In this document: positions 17,093 through 25,836 of the stretch, one piece after another
How the letters are laid out: each line of letters starts with the position of its first letter
Numbering within the stretch: the stretch's first letter is position 1
Assembly (NCBI RefSeq): GCF_024539815.1
Contig: NZ_JAHHIU010000019.1
Span: forward strand, 1 to 37,451
Source of the DNA: Streptomyces hayashii
GTDB lineage: Bacteria > Actinomycetota > Actinomycetes > Streptomycetales > Streptomycetaceae
Length of the DNA stretch: 37,451 nucleotides
Reading direction: 5' to 3'
Translations under genes and position numbers: made by a program
Notes under the pieces: model-generated
What the model saw: only the letters and a program-made list of their open reading frames with translations
The model's database searches: none
Told to the model about the DNA's origin: nothing

Positions 17093-17364
17093 GTAACCCA
17101 CGAAGGTGCTGAGCGCGAGGCCCGCGCCCGCGCCGAGCGCGATCACCTTGCGCGGACGCCAGGTGCGCTGGAAGGTGGCTCCACCCGCGGAGTAGGCGCC
17201 GAGGGCGGCAGCCGCGGCATGCGCAGGGGAGCCCAGCCACAGCGCCGGCCCGATGGCGATCGCCACTCCGGCGGCCGTGCGCAGCGCGAGTAGGGGCTCC
17301 AGCCGCGTCTCCTCGATCGTGAGCCCGCTCGCACCCCTTCCCTCAAGGCCCGCAGCCACTTCAT
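17093..17364 (-). pseudogene. FUSC-family transporter, N-terminal fragment
   Basis: From the ATG at 17364 the frame reads M-K-W-L-R-A-L-R-E-G-V-R-A-G. One base is missing near 17323, after which the other frame continues T-R-L-E-P-L-L-A-L-R, two hydrophobic segments and A-T-F-Q-R-T-W-R-P-R. This is the usual start of FUSC/aromatic-acid-exporter-like membrane proteins. The rest of the gene is gone: the similarity stops near 17093, close to resolvase debris, so the junction looks like a deletion. Confidence 0.6.
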
Positions 17365-17961
17365 GGTGTGAGCCCGGCAGGGACGATCCGCCGAATCGCG
17401 TCGGCCGCGCCGCAGCCTTCTGACGGCGTCAGACACGGCGCAGGAACAGAGGGGCGTCCGCAGCGGCCGGCACGACGGGGTGCTGCCATCGCGGACACTG
17501 CTGATCGGACGATTCGTGGAAACCGACGAGTCGGCCGGCTACTGGTTGACCGGCGTGTCCTGCACCGGGCAAATCGCCTACCTGGTGCGCTGGGCGGAGA
17601 CATTCCGGCGGATCGGCTGGCGATCACGATCATTTCCCACGAATTCGCTGCTCTCATAACTGCTTCCTTCGATGCCGCGGCGGCGGCATGACCGCAGCAC
17701 GGCGGTAACGGGGACGGCGCGCAGCGCGCAGAGCCTGGCTTCCGGGAGGTGGTACGAGGGGTCCGTGGCTCCGGCATGCCCCTGTGGGCCGTTCACCCGG
17801 TTCAGGTGAACGGTGGCGCCGTCGGCCCACACGATCGGACGCCCTCGTTGCGGCGACGCGCCGTCCGGGTCCCCGGCGGCCCCGGCGCGAAACAGCCACA
17901 CTGATCGATCAGTGAAATCTTCGGACCGCAGGAACATCGAGCACCGGCGAATGTCCGGCTC
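17365..17961. other. Region without a recognisable gene
   Basis: About 600 bp with several overlapping frames, none convincing. A plus-strand stretch around 17493-17640 (L-L-I-G-R-F-V-E-T-D-E-S, Y-W-L-T-G-V-S-C-T-G-Q-I) and a minus-strand one at 17578-17937 both look partly coding, suggesting eroded genes. Confidence 0.3.
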
Positions 17962-19095
17962 TCAGGTCTCCACATGGCCGTCCTCGTCGTCCTGAAGCAT
18001 GTGGCGCCGCTCCTGTTCGCGCTTGGAGTAGGCGGCTGCCCGGATCGCCTCGTCGCTCTCCAGACCTGATCCCAGCGCACCCCCCACCGTGGCGACCGAA
18101 GCGACGAACCAGGACAACGTCCAGTAATCCGTCGAGTCCAGCGGAGTCCGTGTCATGGAAGCGAACACCTTGTCGTTGAGGATGAACAGTGCCCAGACCA
18201 GGTTGACTACCATCAGACCCGCGTAGCACACGATCACGCCGATGCCCACGGTCAGGACGGTCGAGGCGTTGTAGAGCCTCGCTCTCTGCCTCGCCTCCCG
18301 CGAGACGTCCTCCGATCGATGCCACAGCTGCGCGTCCACGATCAGCCAGCCGATCATGAGCGCGACGGATCCAACCGTGGCGATCACCAGGCGCGGCGCG
18401 CTCAGGGCCTCGGCCAGGCTCCACACGGTGGAGTTCACGGTGGCGACCGCTCCCGTGGCGAGGGCGGCCGCCAGGGCTTTGGACAAGCCCGGCACCAAGC
18501 GCCACGGCCGGTTGGCGCGGACCATGCCGACCAGCACCCTCAGATATCCGCGTGGCCCGCTGAGAACGTACCGAAGATCAGCGGTCTCCTCCTCACCGAC
18601 CGTGCCCGGGTGAACCGGTGCGAGACGACCGACGAAGCGCCCCAGGGGCGGTTGCCCCTGCGGAGGTCCTCCGGAGCCGATGGCCGGCGCGCCCGCCAGG
18701 CCGAGCACGGCTTCTTCCACGGCCCGCCGGGCCCTCGTCTGCAGCCGCAGGGCCCCCAGCGTAGGAAGAGACAGCAGCGCCAAGCCGTGTTCGTGACTCA
18801 GATCCACGACGAGCTTATGCCCGTGCGAGTGCAGCGGAAGGTCGGTGAGGGCCACGACGACGTCCCAGTTCTCCGCCTCTGCGCGGTCCATGATCCGGCG
18901 CATGAGGGTGGGCAGGTCCTCGGTCCCGGCGGTGAAGGGCTCACTGACCACCTCGACGTCGAACCGTCGCCCCGGGCCCGACTTGTCGGCGAGCCGCGCG
19001 GAAAGCGTCCGGGCCATGCGTTGCGCGATCTCGGTGGGCGCGTCTGGATCCGCCAGGAGAGCTACGACCGTAACGCCCTGGGGCGGCATGCGCAT
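17962..19095 (-). CDS. Membrane protein with soluble N-terminal domain, unknown function
   Basis: 377 residues. The ATG at 19095 is chosen because GAAGGG lies 7 nt before it; a GTG 12 codons upstream is also open. Residues 1-150 form a soluble alpha/beta domain (V-T-V-V-A-L-L-A-D-P-D-A-P-T-E-I-A, W-D-V-V-V-A-L-T-D-L-P-L-H-S-H-G). From about residue 200 come four or five membrane helices, then a charged cytosolic tail (S-K-R-E-Q-E-R-R). Similar proteins occur widely in Actinobacteria as hypotheticals. It lies 174 bp after the redox/chaperone operon on the same strand, behind a hairpin, so it may be a separate unit or a read-through member. Confidence 0.85.
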   Translation of the reverse strand: MRMPPQGVTVVALLADPDAPTEIAQRMARTLSARLADKSGPGRRFDVEVVSEPFTAGTEDLPTLMRRIMDRAEAENWDVVVALTDLPLHSHGHKLVVDLSHEHGLALLSLPTLGALRLQTRARRAVEEAVLGLAGAPAIGSGGPPQGQPPLGRFVGRLAPVHPGTVGEEETADLRYVLSGPRGYLRVLVGMVRANRPWRLVPGLSKALAAALATGAVATVNSTVWSLAEALSAPRLVIATVGSVALMIGWLIVDAQLWHRSEDVSREARQRARLYNASTVLTVGIGVIVCYAGLMVVNLVWALFILNDKVFASMTRTPLDSTDYWTLSWFVASVATVGGALGSGLESDEAIRAAAYSKREQERRHMLQDDEDGHVET

Positions 19096-19216
19096 GACTG
19101 GACCCTTCTCATCGGCTGATCCCGCGGTCACATGTGTCCACAGGATGTCCCGGAGGCATCGGCGACGCCGCGTGACACGCTGGCCCCCGGCGGTGCGCTG
19201 GACGGCGCCCGCCGGG

Positions 19217-19249
19217 GTGGACGGCCGTGTGCCGGATCGAGCCGTCCAC
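19217..19249 (-). terminator. Hairpin at the end of the chaperone/redox operon
   Basis: GTGGACGGC and GCCGTCCAC form a perfect 9-bp stem with a 15-nt loop, starting 21 bp past the stop of the TrxR-like gene. No T-run. The loop is long, so efficiency is uncertain. Confidence 0.5.
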
Positions 19250-19269
19250 GGAGTCGGGCGGGAAAAGCG

Positions 19270-21024
19270 TCAACGCCAGGACACGGGCTTGCCCGCCACC
19301 GGCCGAGGCCCCTCGGGACCCGCGGTGCGCACCAGGTTGCCCGTCTGGTCCCGGTGCTCGTGCACGAGGCGGATCGCCATGGCGCCCTCACCGGCCGCCG
19401 AGGCCACCCGCTTGACCGAGCCGCTCCGGACGTCGCCGACGGCGAAGACCCCGGGAAGGGTGGTCTCCAGAAGCAATGGGCCCCGGCCGAGCGGGTCCCA
19501 ACGGGCCGCGTCCGCTGCCGCCCGGGCGTCGGCGCCGGTGAGGACGAAGCCCTTCTCGTCCAGGGCCAGCACACCCCTGAGCCAGTCCGTGCGCGGGCGG
19601 GCTCCGATGAACACGAACAGCGCCGCGGCCTGCAACTCCCGGCGCTCACTGCTCGCGTTGTCCTCCACGATCAGCGACTCCAGCTTCTCCTCCCCACAGA
19701 CGCCCCGGACCTCGCTATGGAGCAGCACCTCGATCTTCGGGTGCCGTTGCACCTGGTCCACCAGGTAACGCGACATGTCCGCGTTGAGGTCACCGCCCCG
19801 TACGAGGAGGTGGACCCTGGACGCGTGGTTCGCGAGGAACAGAGCCGCCTGCCCTGCGGAGTTCCCGCCGCCGACCACGGCGACCGGATCCGCCTGGCAG
19901 AGACTGGCCTCGTGGACGGTCGCGGCGTAGTACACGCTGATGCCCTCCAGACGGTCGATGCCGGGCACTTCGAGCCTGCGGTACCACACGCCAGAGGCGA
20001 GGACCACGGTGTCCGCCCGGGTCCGGGATCCGTCTGTGAAGGTGACGACGTATTCGTCGTGCTGCGGGGTGAGACCGTTGACCTGGGCCGGCACCATGAG
20101 GCGAGCACCGAACTTGTGGGCCTGGAGCACCGCGCGTTCGATGAGCTCGCCTCCGGAGATGCCCGACGGGAAGCCGAGGTAGTTCTCGATGCGGGACGAG
20201 GTGCCGGCCTGGCCTCCGGTGGCGACGGCGTCGACGGTGGTCGTGGTAAGGCCGTCGGAGGCGCCGTACACGGCGGCTGCGAGTCCGGCGGGACCCGCGC
20301 CCACCACCATCACGTCGCATCGCCCGGCTTCCGGCGAGGGGGCGGGCAGCCCGATGAGCCGGGCGAGTTCGGCGTTGCTCGGATTGCGCAGCACCCGCTC
20401 GCCCTTCCAGATGACCACCGGAGTCTCCTCGGGACGGATGGCGAACCGACGCAGCAGTGCCTCCGCTTCCTTGTCCTTCTCCAAATCCAGCCAGCGGTGG
20501 GGCAGCCGGTTGCGAGCGGCGAACTCGCGCAGCCTCAGCGTGTCCGGTGAGTAACACGAGCCCAGGATCCGGAAGCCGGCGCCGAGGCCGATGAGCAGGT
20601 ACCTGCGGCCCAGGTAGGCGCGGAGGATCAGGTCGCCGAGGACGGGGTCGCGGCCGACCAGGGCGCGTTGCCGCTCCACCGGCACGGCCAGGATCTCGCC
20701 CGCCTCGCGCACCACGGCGGTGTCGAACGCCGCCTCGCCCTCCAGCAGCGCGAGTTCGCCCAGGAACCTGCCGGGTCCGTGCACCGCCACCGTGCGCTCC
20801 TCGGGCCCGCCGTGGTCCTGGAGGATCTCGACACTCCCGCTGAGGATCGCGAGGAACTCCCGGAAGCGCTCGCCCTCCCGGTACAGCACCTCGTCCTCGG
20901 TGGTCCTGCGACGCTTCCCGTGCGCGGCCAATTCCTGGAGCTGCTCCGGTGTCAGGCGCGGGAACGCCCCGTACCGGTCCGGCGTCTCGCGGACCGCATC
21001 CCGCCCGTGCTCGGTCGCGGTCAT
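19270..21024 (-). CDS. cNMP-binding domain / thioredoxin-like / TrxR-like flavoprotein fusion
   Basis: 584 residues in three parts. Residues ~20-140: cyclic-nucleotide-binding fold (F-L-A-I-L-S-G-S-V-E-I, F-L-G-E-L-A-L-L-E-G); the Arg that normally binds the cNMP phosphate is not evident (F-D-T-A). Residues ~150-225: thioredoxin/glutaredoxin-like domain with a single Cys (G-S-C-Y-S-P-D-T) and a P-V-V cis-Pro turn. From ~235: FAD-binding G-A-G-P-A-G, A-T-G-G-Q-A-G, NADPH-binding G-G-G-N-S-A-G-Q-A and a C-terminal V-G-D-V-R-S-G. The C-x-x-C normally just before the NADPH motif is absent; one Cys (E-A-S-L-C) remains. Last gene of the operon; its ATG overlaps the preceding stop by 1 nt. Confidence 0.9.
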   Translation of the reverse strand: MTATEHGRDAVRETPDRYGAFPRLTPEQLQELAAHGKRRRTTEDEVLYREGERFREFLAILSGSVEILQDHGGPEERTVAVHGPGRFLGELALLEGEAAFDTAVVREAGEILAVPVERQRALVGRDPVLGDLILRAYLGRRYLLIGLGAGFRILGSCYSPDTLRLREFAARNRLPHRWLDLEKDKEAEALLRRFAIRPEETPVVIWKGERVLRNPSNAELARLIGLPAPSPEAGRCDVMVVGAGPAGLAAAVYGASDGLTTTTVDAVATGGQAGTSSRIENYLGFPSGISGGELIERAVLQAHKFGARLMVPAQVNGLTPQHDEYVVTFTDGSRTRADTVVLASGVWYRRLEVPGIDRLEGISVYYAATVHEASLCQADPVAVVGGGNSAGQAALFLANHASRVHLLVRGGDLNADMSRYLVDQVQRHPKIEVLLHSEVRGVCGEEKLESLIVEDNASSERRELQAAALFVFIGARPRTDWLRGVLALDEKGFVLTGADARAAADAARWDPLGRGPLLLETTLPGVFAVGDVRSGSVKRVASAAGEGAMAIRLVHEHRDQTGNLVRTAGPEGPRPVAGKPVSWR

Positions 21025-21287
21025 CAGACCAGAGCCTCGTGGACGTAGCACCAGCGCCAGTGCTCTCCCGGCTGAAAGGACCGCACGACGGGGTGGGCGT
21101 CGCTGCCCGCATGCCGTCGGGCGTGCTTGTTCGGCGAGGAGTCGCAGCAGCCGACATGCCCGCAGGTGAGGCAGAGCCGCAGGTGCACCCATGGGGAGTC
21201 CTCCCTGAGGCACTCCTCGCACCCTTGAGGCGTACGAGGCGTCACGGGGCGCACCATCGCCAGGTGCGGGTCGGGAATCGTGGCCAT
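21024..21287 (-). CDS. UBP-type zinc-finger protein, 87 aa
   Basis: A small protein that is nearly all zinc finger: C23-x-x-C26, C39-x-x-C42, C47, C48, and H55, H59, H65, with W-R-W-C-Y near the end. This is the ZnF-UBP pattern that in eukaryotes binds the free C terminus of ubiquitin. Stand-alone bacterial versions are common in Actinobacteria; their ligand is unknown. AAGGAG lies 7 nt before the ATG. Its stop overlaps the start of the TrxR-like gene, so the two are coupled. It follows the thioredoxin gene by 94 bp. Metal-bound thiols next to redox genes suggest redox-sensitive zinc binding (inference). Confidence 0.9.
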   Translation of the reverse strand: MATIPDPHLAMVRPVTPRTPQGCEECLREDSPWVHLRLCLTCGHVGCCDSSPNKHARRHAGSDAHPVVRSFQPGEHWRWCYVHEALV

Positions 21288-21381
21288 GAGAGTTCTCCTT
21301 CCACGGAGGGCGAGGGCGGCGACCGGTCGATGCCGGGGTGCGGCGCCGTGGGGCTCCCGCGAGACGAACGACCTGTCGTGC

Positions 21382-21840
21382 TCAGCCTCCTGCGGTGGTG
21401 TGCCGGCCCGCCGTCGCCTGCTCGACCCACGAGCGAATGACGGGCGCGGGTGCCGCGCCGGCCTGCCGGGCGACCGTCTCCCCTCGGTCCAGGACGAGCA
21501 GGGTGGGCACCGCCTGCACCTCGAACCGTCGGCTCAGCCGCGGGTTCTCGTCGACGTCGACCTTGACGAGTTTGATCCGTCCGGCGAGGTCGCGGGCGAC
21601 CTGTTCGAGGGCGGGGCTGACCATGCGGCAGGGGCCGCACCAGGTGGCCCAGAGGTCGACGACGACAGGCTGGGTGGCGTTGTCGGCGACCTCGGCGAAG
21701 TCGTCGTCGCCCGCGTCGACGATCCAGGGCAGGGGCTGCTTGCAGTGGCCGCATGTGGGGCGTCCCTCGGCGGCCACGGGAATCCGGTTGCTGCGCCCGC
21801 AGTTCGGGCAGGTGACCATCGTCGTCCGGGTGGCGTTCAC
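21382..21840 (-). CDS. Thioredoxin with N-terminal zinc ribbon (thioredoxin-2/TrxC type)
   Basis: 152 residues. An N-terminal zinc ribbon (C11-P-N-C14 and C30-G-H-C33) is followed by a full thioredoxin domain with the active site W67-C-G-P-C71, V-D-V-D-E-N and the cis-Pro turn V-P-T-L-L. This zinc-ribbon type reduces protein disulfides and, in E. coli TrxC, is linked to oxidative stress and zinc. The GTG start overlaps the clpB stop by 4 nt (GTGA), proving tight operon linkage; an ATG seven codons in is an alternative. Likely role: keeping chaperone clients or partners reduced. Confidence 0.93.
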   Translation of the reverse strand: MNATRTTMVTCPNCGRSNRIPVAAEGRPTCGHCKQPLPWIVDAGDDDFAEVADNATQPVVVDLWATWCGPCRMVSPALEQVARDLAGRIKLVKVDVDENPRLSRRFEVQAVPTLLVLDRGETVARQAGAAPAPVIRSWVEQATAGRHTTAGG

Positions 21841-24476
21841 GCCGCCCTCCTGTCCCGGGCCCCTTCCTGCTGGTCGTAGGTGACCACCAGTTCTCCGTGT
21901 TCGGCGTCGACGCGGACCGTCGCGCCGTCCTGGACGTCACCGCGCAGCAGGGCGCGCCCGACCAGGGTCTCGACCTCGTGGGAGATGTAGCGGCGCAGCG
22001 GCCGTGCACCGTACACCGGGTCGTAACCCTGGTGCGCAATCAACACCCGTGCCGCTTCAGTGAGTTCGACGGTGATGCGGCGCTCGGCGAGCCTCTGCCG
22101 CAGCTCGTCGAACTGCAGCTCCACGATCCGCTCGATCTGCCGCTCGCCCAGCGGCTTGAACAGCACGATGTCGTCGACGCGGTTGAGGAACTCCGGGCGG
22201 AAGTGCCCGCGCAGCTCGCCCATCACCAGGGCGCGCGCGTCCGGCTTGATCTCGCCCTCGGCGGTGGCGCCGTCGAGGAGGTGCTCGGAGCCGATGTTCG
22301 ACGTCATGATGATCACAGTGTTGCGGAAGTCGACGGTGCGGCCCTGAGCATCGGTGATGCGGCCGTCGTCGAGCATCTGCAGCAGGGTGTTGAAGACATC
22401 GGTGTGCGCCTTCTCGATCTCGTCGAACAGCACGACCGAGTAGGGCTTGCGGCGCACGGCCTCGGTGAGCTGGCCGCCCTCTTCGTAGCCGACGTATCCG
22501 GGCGGTGCGCCCATGAGCCGGCTGACGGTGTGCCTCTCCTGGTACTCACTCATGTCGAGGCGCACCATGTTCTCCTCGGAGTCGAACAGGGCCCGGGCGA
22601 GAGTCTTGGCCAACTCCGTCTTCCCGACGCCGGTGGGGCCGAGGAAGATGAACGAGCCGATGGGGCGGCGTGGATCTCGGATGCCGGAGCGGGCGCGGAT
22701 GATGGCGTCGGCGACGAGTTCGACGGCTTCGTCCTGGCCGATGACGCGCTCGCGCAGGATCTCGTCGAGGCGCAGTAGTTTCTCGCGTTCGCCCTCCTGG
22801 AGGCGGGCGACGGGAATGCCGGTCCAGGCTGCGACGATCTCCGAGATCTCCTCCTCGGTGACGACCTCGCGCAGCAGCCGGTTCTGCCCTTGTTTGGTGG
22901 CCAGTTGCTCCTCCTCCGCGGCGAGCCGGCGCTCCAGGTCCTGGAGGCGGCCGTAGCGGAGTTCGGCGGCGCGGTTGAGGTCGTAGGCCCGTTCGGCCTC
23001 CTCCGCTTCGAGGCGGACCTGCTCCAGTTCCTGGCGTAGTTCCTGCACACGGCGGATGGCCTGCCGTTCGGCCTCCCACTGAGCGTGTTTGGCGTCGGCC
23101 TCGCCCCGCAGGTCGGCCAGTTCCCTGCGCAGTTCCTCCAGGCGGGCTTCGCTGGCTGGGTCGGTCTCCTTGGACAGGGCCGCCTCCTCGATCTCCAGGC
23201 GGGTGACGCGGCGGGTGATCTCGTCGAGTTCGGCGGGCATCGAGTCGATCTCGGTGCGCAGCCGGGCGCACGCCTCGTCGACGAGGTCGATGGCCTTGTC
23301 GGGCAGGAACCGATCGGTGATGTACCGGTGGCTGAGGGTGGCCGCGGAGACCAGCGCGGTGTCCTGGATCTTCACGCCGTGAAAGACCTCCAGGCGTTCG
23401 CGCAGTCCGCGCAGGATCGAGATCGTGTCCTCCACGTCCGGCTCGTCGACCAGGACCTGCTGGAAGCGGCGTTCGAGGGCGGCGTCCTTCTCGATGTGCT
23501 TGCGGTACTCGTCGAGGGTGGTGGCGCCGATCATGTGCAGTTCGCCGCGCGCGAGCATCGGCTTGAGCATGTTGCCCGCGTCCATGGCTCCTTCGGCGGC
23601 GCCCGCTCCCACGACGGTGTGGAGTTCGTCGACGAAGAGCAGGATGCCCCCCTGCGCGGCCTTCACCTCGGACAGCACGGCCTTGAGGCGTTCCTCGAAC
23701 TCGCCGCGGTACTTGGCGCCGGCGACGAGCGAGCCCATGTCGAGGGCGAACACGATCTTGTCGCGGAGCCCTTCGGGCACGTCGCCGCGGACTATGCGCT
23801 GGGCGAGACCCTCGACGATGGCGGTCTTGCCGACGCCGGGGTCGCCGATGAGGACGGGGTTGTTCTTGGACTTGCGGCTGAGGATCTGGGTCACCCGTCG
23901 GATCTCGGCGTCCCGGCCGATGACCGGATCGAGCCTGCCGGCTCTGGCCTCGGCGACGAGATCGCGGCCGTACTTCTCCAGCGCTTCGTAGGCCACTTCG
24001 GGGTTGGCGGAGGTGACGCGCTGGTTGCCGCGGACCTGAGTGAGCGCGTCCAGGAAAGAGTCCCGGGTGATGCCGGCCTGGTTGAGCAGTCGTCCGGCGG
24101 CGGTCGACGAGCCCTCCTCGGACAGGGCGAGCAGCAGGTGCTCCACGGACACGTACTCGTCCTTGAGGCGTTTGGCCTCCCGTTCGGCGGCGTCGAGCAG
24201 GCGGCCGAGGCGCTGGGTCACGAAGACCTGCCCGGGTGCCGCGCCGGGGCCGGTGGCCTTCGGGCGGCGGGAGAGTTCCTCGCGCACGGCCGCGCGCAGT
24301 TCCTCCGGCTCGGCGCCGGCCTGTCGCACCAACCGCGGGATCAGACCGTCCTCCTGATCGAGAAGTGCGAGCAGAAGGTGCTCCCCGTCGACCTCGGTCT
24401 GCCCCATGCGGACGGCCTCGGTCTGGGCCTCTTGCAGGGCTTCCTGGGACTTCTGGGTGAGACGGTTCATGTCCAT
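21837..24476 (-). CDS. clpB: ATP-dependent disaggregase ClpB
   Basis: 879 residues, full length. N domain with two Clp_N repeats (1-150); first AAA+ module with Walker A G-D-P-G-V-G-K-T at 211-218 and L-L-F-V-D-E-L-H-T Walker B; a long charged coiled-coil middle domain (about 410-530, rich in E/R/L), which distinguishes ClpB from ClpA/C; second AAA+ module with [16 protein letters not shown] and the pore motif G-Y-V-G-Y. It extracts polypeptides from aggregates together with DnaK. The start overlaps the cbpM stop by 10 nt; a second ATG at 24470 overlaps that stop as ATGA and could also be used. Streptomycetes usually also carry a clpB elsewhere, so this is probably a paralogue (inference). 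Confidence 0.97.
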   Translation of the reverse strand: MDMNRLTQKSQEALQEAQTEAVRMGQTEVDGEHLLLALLDQEDGLIPRLVRQAGAEPEELRAAVREELSRRPKATGPGAAPGQVFVTQRLGRLLDAAEREAKRLKDEYVSVEHLLLALSEEGSSTAAGRLLNQAGITRDSFLDALTQVRGNQRVTSANPEVAYEALEKYGRDLVAEARAGRLDPVIGRDAEIRRVTQILSRKSKNNPVLIGDPGVGKTAIVEGLAQRIVRGDVPEGLRDKIVFALDMGSLVAGAKYRGEFEERLKAVLSEVKAAQGGILLFVDELHTVVGAGAAEGAMDAGNMLKPMLARGELHMIGATTLDEYRKHIEKDAALERRFQQVLVDEPDVEDTISILRGLRERLEVFHGVKIQDTALVSAATLSHRYITDRFLPDKAIDLVDEACARLRTEIDSMPAELDEITRRVTRLEIEEAALSKETDPASEARLEELRRELADLRGEADAKHAQWEAERQAIRRVQELRQELEQVRLEAEEAERAYDLNRAAELRYGRLQDLERRLAAEEEQLATKQGQNRLLREVVTEEEISEIVAAWTGIPVARLQEGEREKLLRLDEILRERVIGQDEAVELVADAIIRARSGIRDPRRPIGSFIFLGPTGVGKTELAKTLARALFDSEENMVRLDMSEYQERHTVSRLMGAPPGYVGYEEGGQLTEAVRRKPYSVVLFDEIEKAHTDVFNTLLQMLDDGRITDAQGRTVDFRNTVIIMTSNIGSEHLLDGATAEGEIKPDARALVMGELRGHFRPEFLNRVDDIVLFKPLGERQIERIVELQFDELRQRLAERRITVELTEAARVLIAHQGYDPVYGARPLRRYISHEVETLVGRALLRGDVQDGATVRVDAEHGELVVTYDQQEGARDRRAA

Positions 24477-24874
24477 GGGGGTGTTTCACTCCTCGTGCCG
24501 CGGCCGCGCAGAGCGGCCTCCAGCAGGCTGATGCGGTCGAGCAGGTCGAGCACCAGGCCGATGGATGCGTAGTTGAGGCAGAGTCCGGAGCGCAGCCGCT
24601 GGACGCGGGCGAGGACCGCCGGGGCCGTGAGGTCGAACACCAGGCTCCCCGCGGCGTCGCGCTCGGCGTCCACCAGGCCCAGGGCGACGAAACGGCGGAT
24701 CAGATCGGGATGGAGGCCCGAACGACGGGCCACGGCAGCCAGGGAGAGCCTGGGGACGGGCACGAGCGCGTACCGGGCAGCCGTCGAGTCGGTGACGTCG
24801 GCGCCCGTTCGTACCGGACGGTCGCCGACGCCGGCCCGGCCGATGCCTGCAGCTCCCACGGGTCGGTCGTTCAT
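24467..24874 (-). CDS. cbpM: CbpM-like chaperone modulator (MerR-type fold)
   Basis: 135 residues. An unstructured N terminus (about 30 residues) is followed by a winged-helix-like domain: [25 protein letters not shown], then R-V-Q-R-L-R and a helical end with L-V-L-D-L-L-D-R-I. Position directly after a CbpA-type dnaJ, with ATGA overlap of the dnaJ stop, supports the CbpM role: binding the J domain and restraining it. A MerR-type or HspR-like DNA-binding repressor is the alternative, since HspR shares this fold; the helix-turn-helix looks intact, but HspR normally follows dnaJ in the main operon and binds HAIR sites, which are not seen here. GGAGGA precedes the ATG. Confidence 0.75.
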   Translation of the reverse strand: MNDRPVGAAGIGRAGVGDRPVRTGADVTDSTAARYALVPVPRLSLAAVARRSGLHPDLIRRFVALGLVDAERDAAGSLVFDLTAPAVLARVQRLRSGLCLNYASIGLVLDLLDRISLLEAALRGRGTRSETPPWT

Positions 24875-25830
24875 CGCGTCCTCCTGGGGTCGAACGACGA
24901 GGTGGCGGCGAGCTCCTCGAACAGCTCGCGCTCCCGGTCGCCCAGTGTGGGCGGCACCATGACGCGGAGTTCGGCGTACAGGTCGCCGTTCGCGCCGCGC
25001 GGGTTCGGCATGCCCTCGCCGCGCAGCCGCAGCCGCCGGCCGCTGGACGAGCCCGCAGGCACCGTGACCTTGGCCGTGCCGCCGCCGGGGGTGGGCACCG
25101 GCACGGTCGCGCCCAGCGCTGCCTCCCAGGGGGCGACCGGAACCTGGACGTACACGTCGCGGCCGTCCAGCCGGAACCCGGCGTGGGGCTGGATCCGCAC
25201 CCGCAGGTACAGGTCGCCCGCGGCGGCGTCCCCGCTGCCCCGACCGCCCTCGCCCGCCAGTCGGATGCGCTGCCCGTCGGTGACGCCCGGCGGGACGTCG
25301 ACCTCGTACCGCCGCGGCTGCCCGGTGGGACCGGCCAGCGTGACGGTGCGACGGCCGCCCCGGTACGCCTCCTCGACGGTGAGCGGCAACTCGGCCTCCT
25401 GGTCGGCTCCGGGCACGCCGCCCGGGGCGGCGCCGGCTCCGAACATGGAACCGAACAAGTCCTCGATGTCTATGCCTTCCGCTCCGAAGCCGTCGCCGAA
25501 GCCGGTGCCGGTGCCGTACCGGACACGGGGGGCGCCCGCGCCCGCGGTCCGCCGAGCGCGGAAGCCGCCGCCCGCTCCGGCCGCGACCCGTTCGTCGAAG
25601 TCCTCGGGGACGTTGCGGAAGTCCTCGCCGAAGCGGTCGTAACGGGCCCGCGTCTTCGGGTCCGACAGAGCGCTGTACGCCTCGTTGAGGTCCTTGAAGC
25701 GTTCCTCCGCGTCCGGATCCTTGTTGACGTCGGGGTGGTACTTGCGGGCGAGCTTGCGATATGCCTGCTGGATTTCGTCCTGGCTCGCGGTCCGTGAAAT
25801 GCCCAGCACCTCGTAGAAGTCCCGTGTCAT
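24871..25830 (-). CDS. CbpA-type DnaJ co-chaperone (no zinc finger)
   Basis: 319 residues. J domain 1-70 with H32-P-D34, which stimulates DnaK ATPase; a Gly/Phe-rich linker (about 75-140); then two beta-sandwich substrate-binding domains with the C-terminal dimer region. The four C-x-x-C-x-G-x-G repeats of classical DnaJ are absent, so it is class B (CbpA/DjlA-like). Placed between grpE and cbpM with a 6-nt gap to grpE. With the DnaK and GrpE of the operon it makes a complete, self-contained Hsp70 team. Confidence 0.95.
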   Translation of the reverse strand: MTRDFYEVLGISRTASQDEIQQAYRKLARKYHPDVNKDPDAEERFKDLNEAYSALSDPKTRARYDRFGEDFRNVPEDFDERVAAGAGGGFRARRTAGAGAPRVRYGTGTGFGDGFGAEGIDIEDLFGSMFGAGAAPGGVPGADQEAELPLTVEEAYRGGRRTVTLAGPTGQPRRYEVDVPPGVTDGQRIRLAGEGGRGSGDAAAGDLYLRVRIQPHAGFRLDGRDVYVQVPVAPWEAALGATVPVPTPGGGTAKVTVPAGSSSGRRLRLRGEGMPNPRGANGDLYAELRVMVPPTLGDRERELFEELAATSSFDPRRTR

Positions 25831-25836
25831 GACCGG

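Noticed and set aside
17578..17937. Minus-strand frame of 119 aa after the membrane protein gene
   Set aside because: Composition only partly coding and C-terminal part nonsense-like; may be an eroded gene but cannot be supported.
22546..24489. Very long minus-strand frame overlapping clpB
   Set aside because: Arg/Pro/Gly-rich shadow of clpB in another frame; ClpB motifs are complete in the true frame.
23085..24572. Long plus-strand frame opposite clpB and cbpM
   Set aside because: GC-driven antisense frame without recognisable domains or a fitting RBS.
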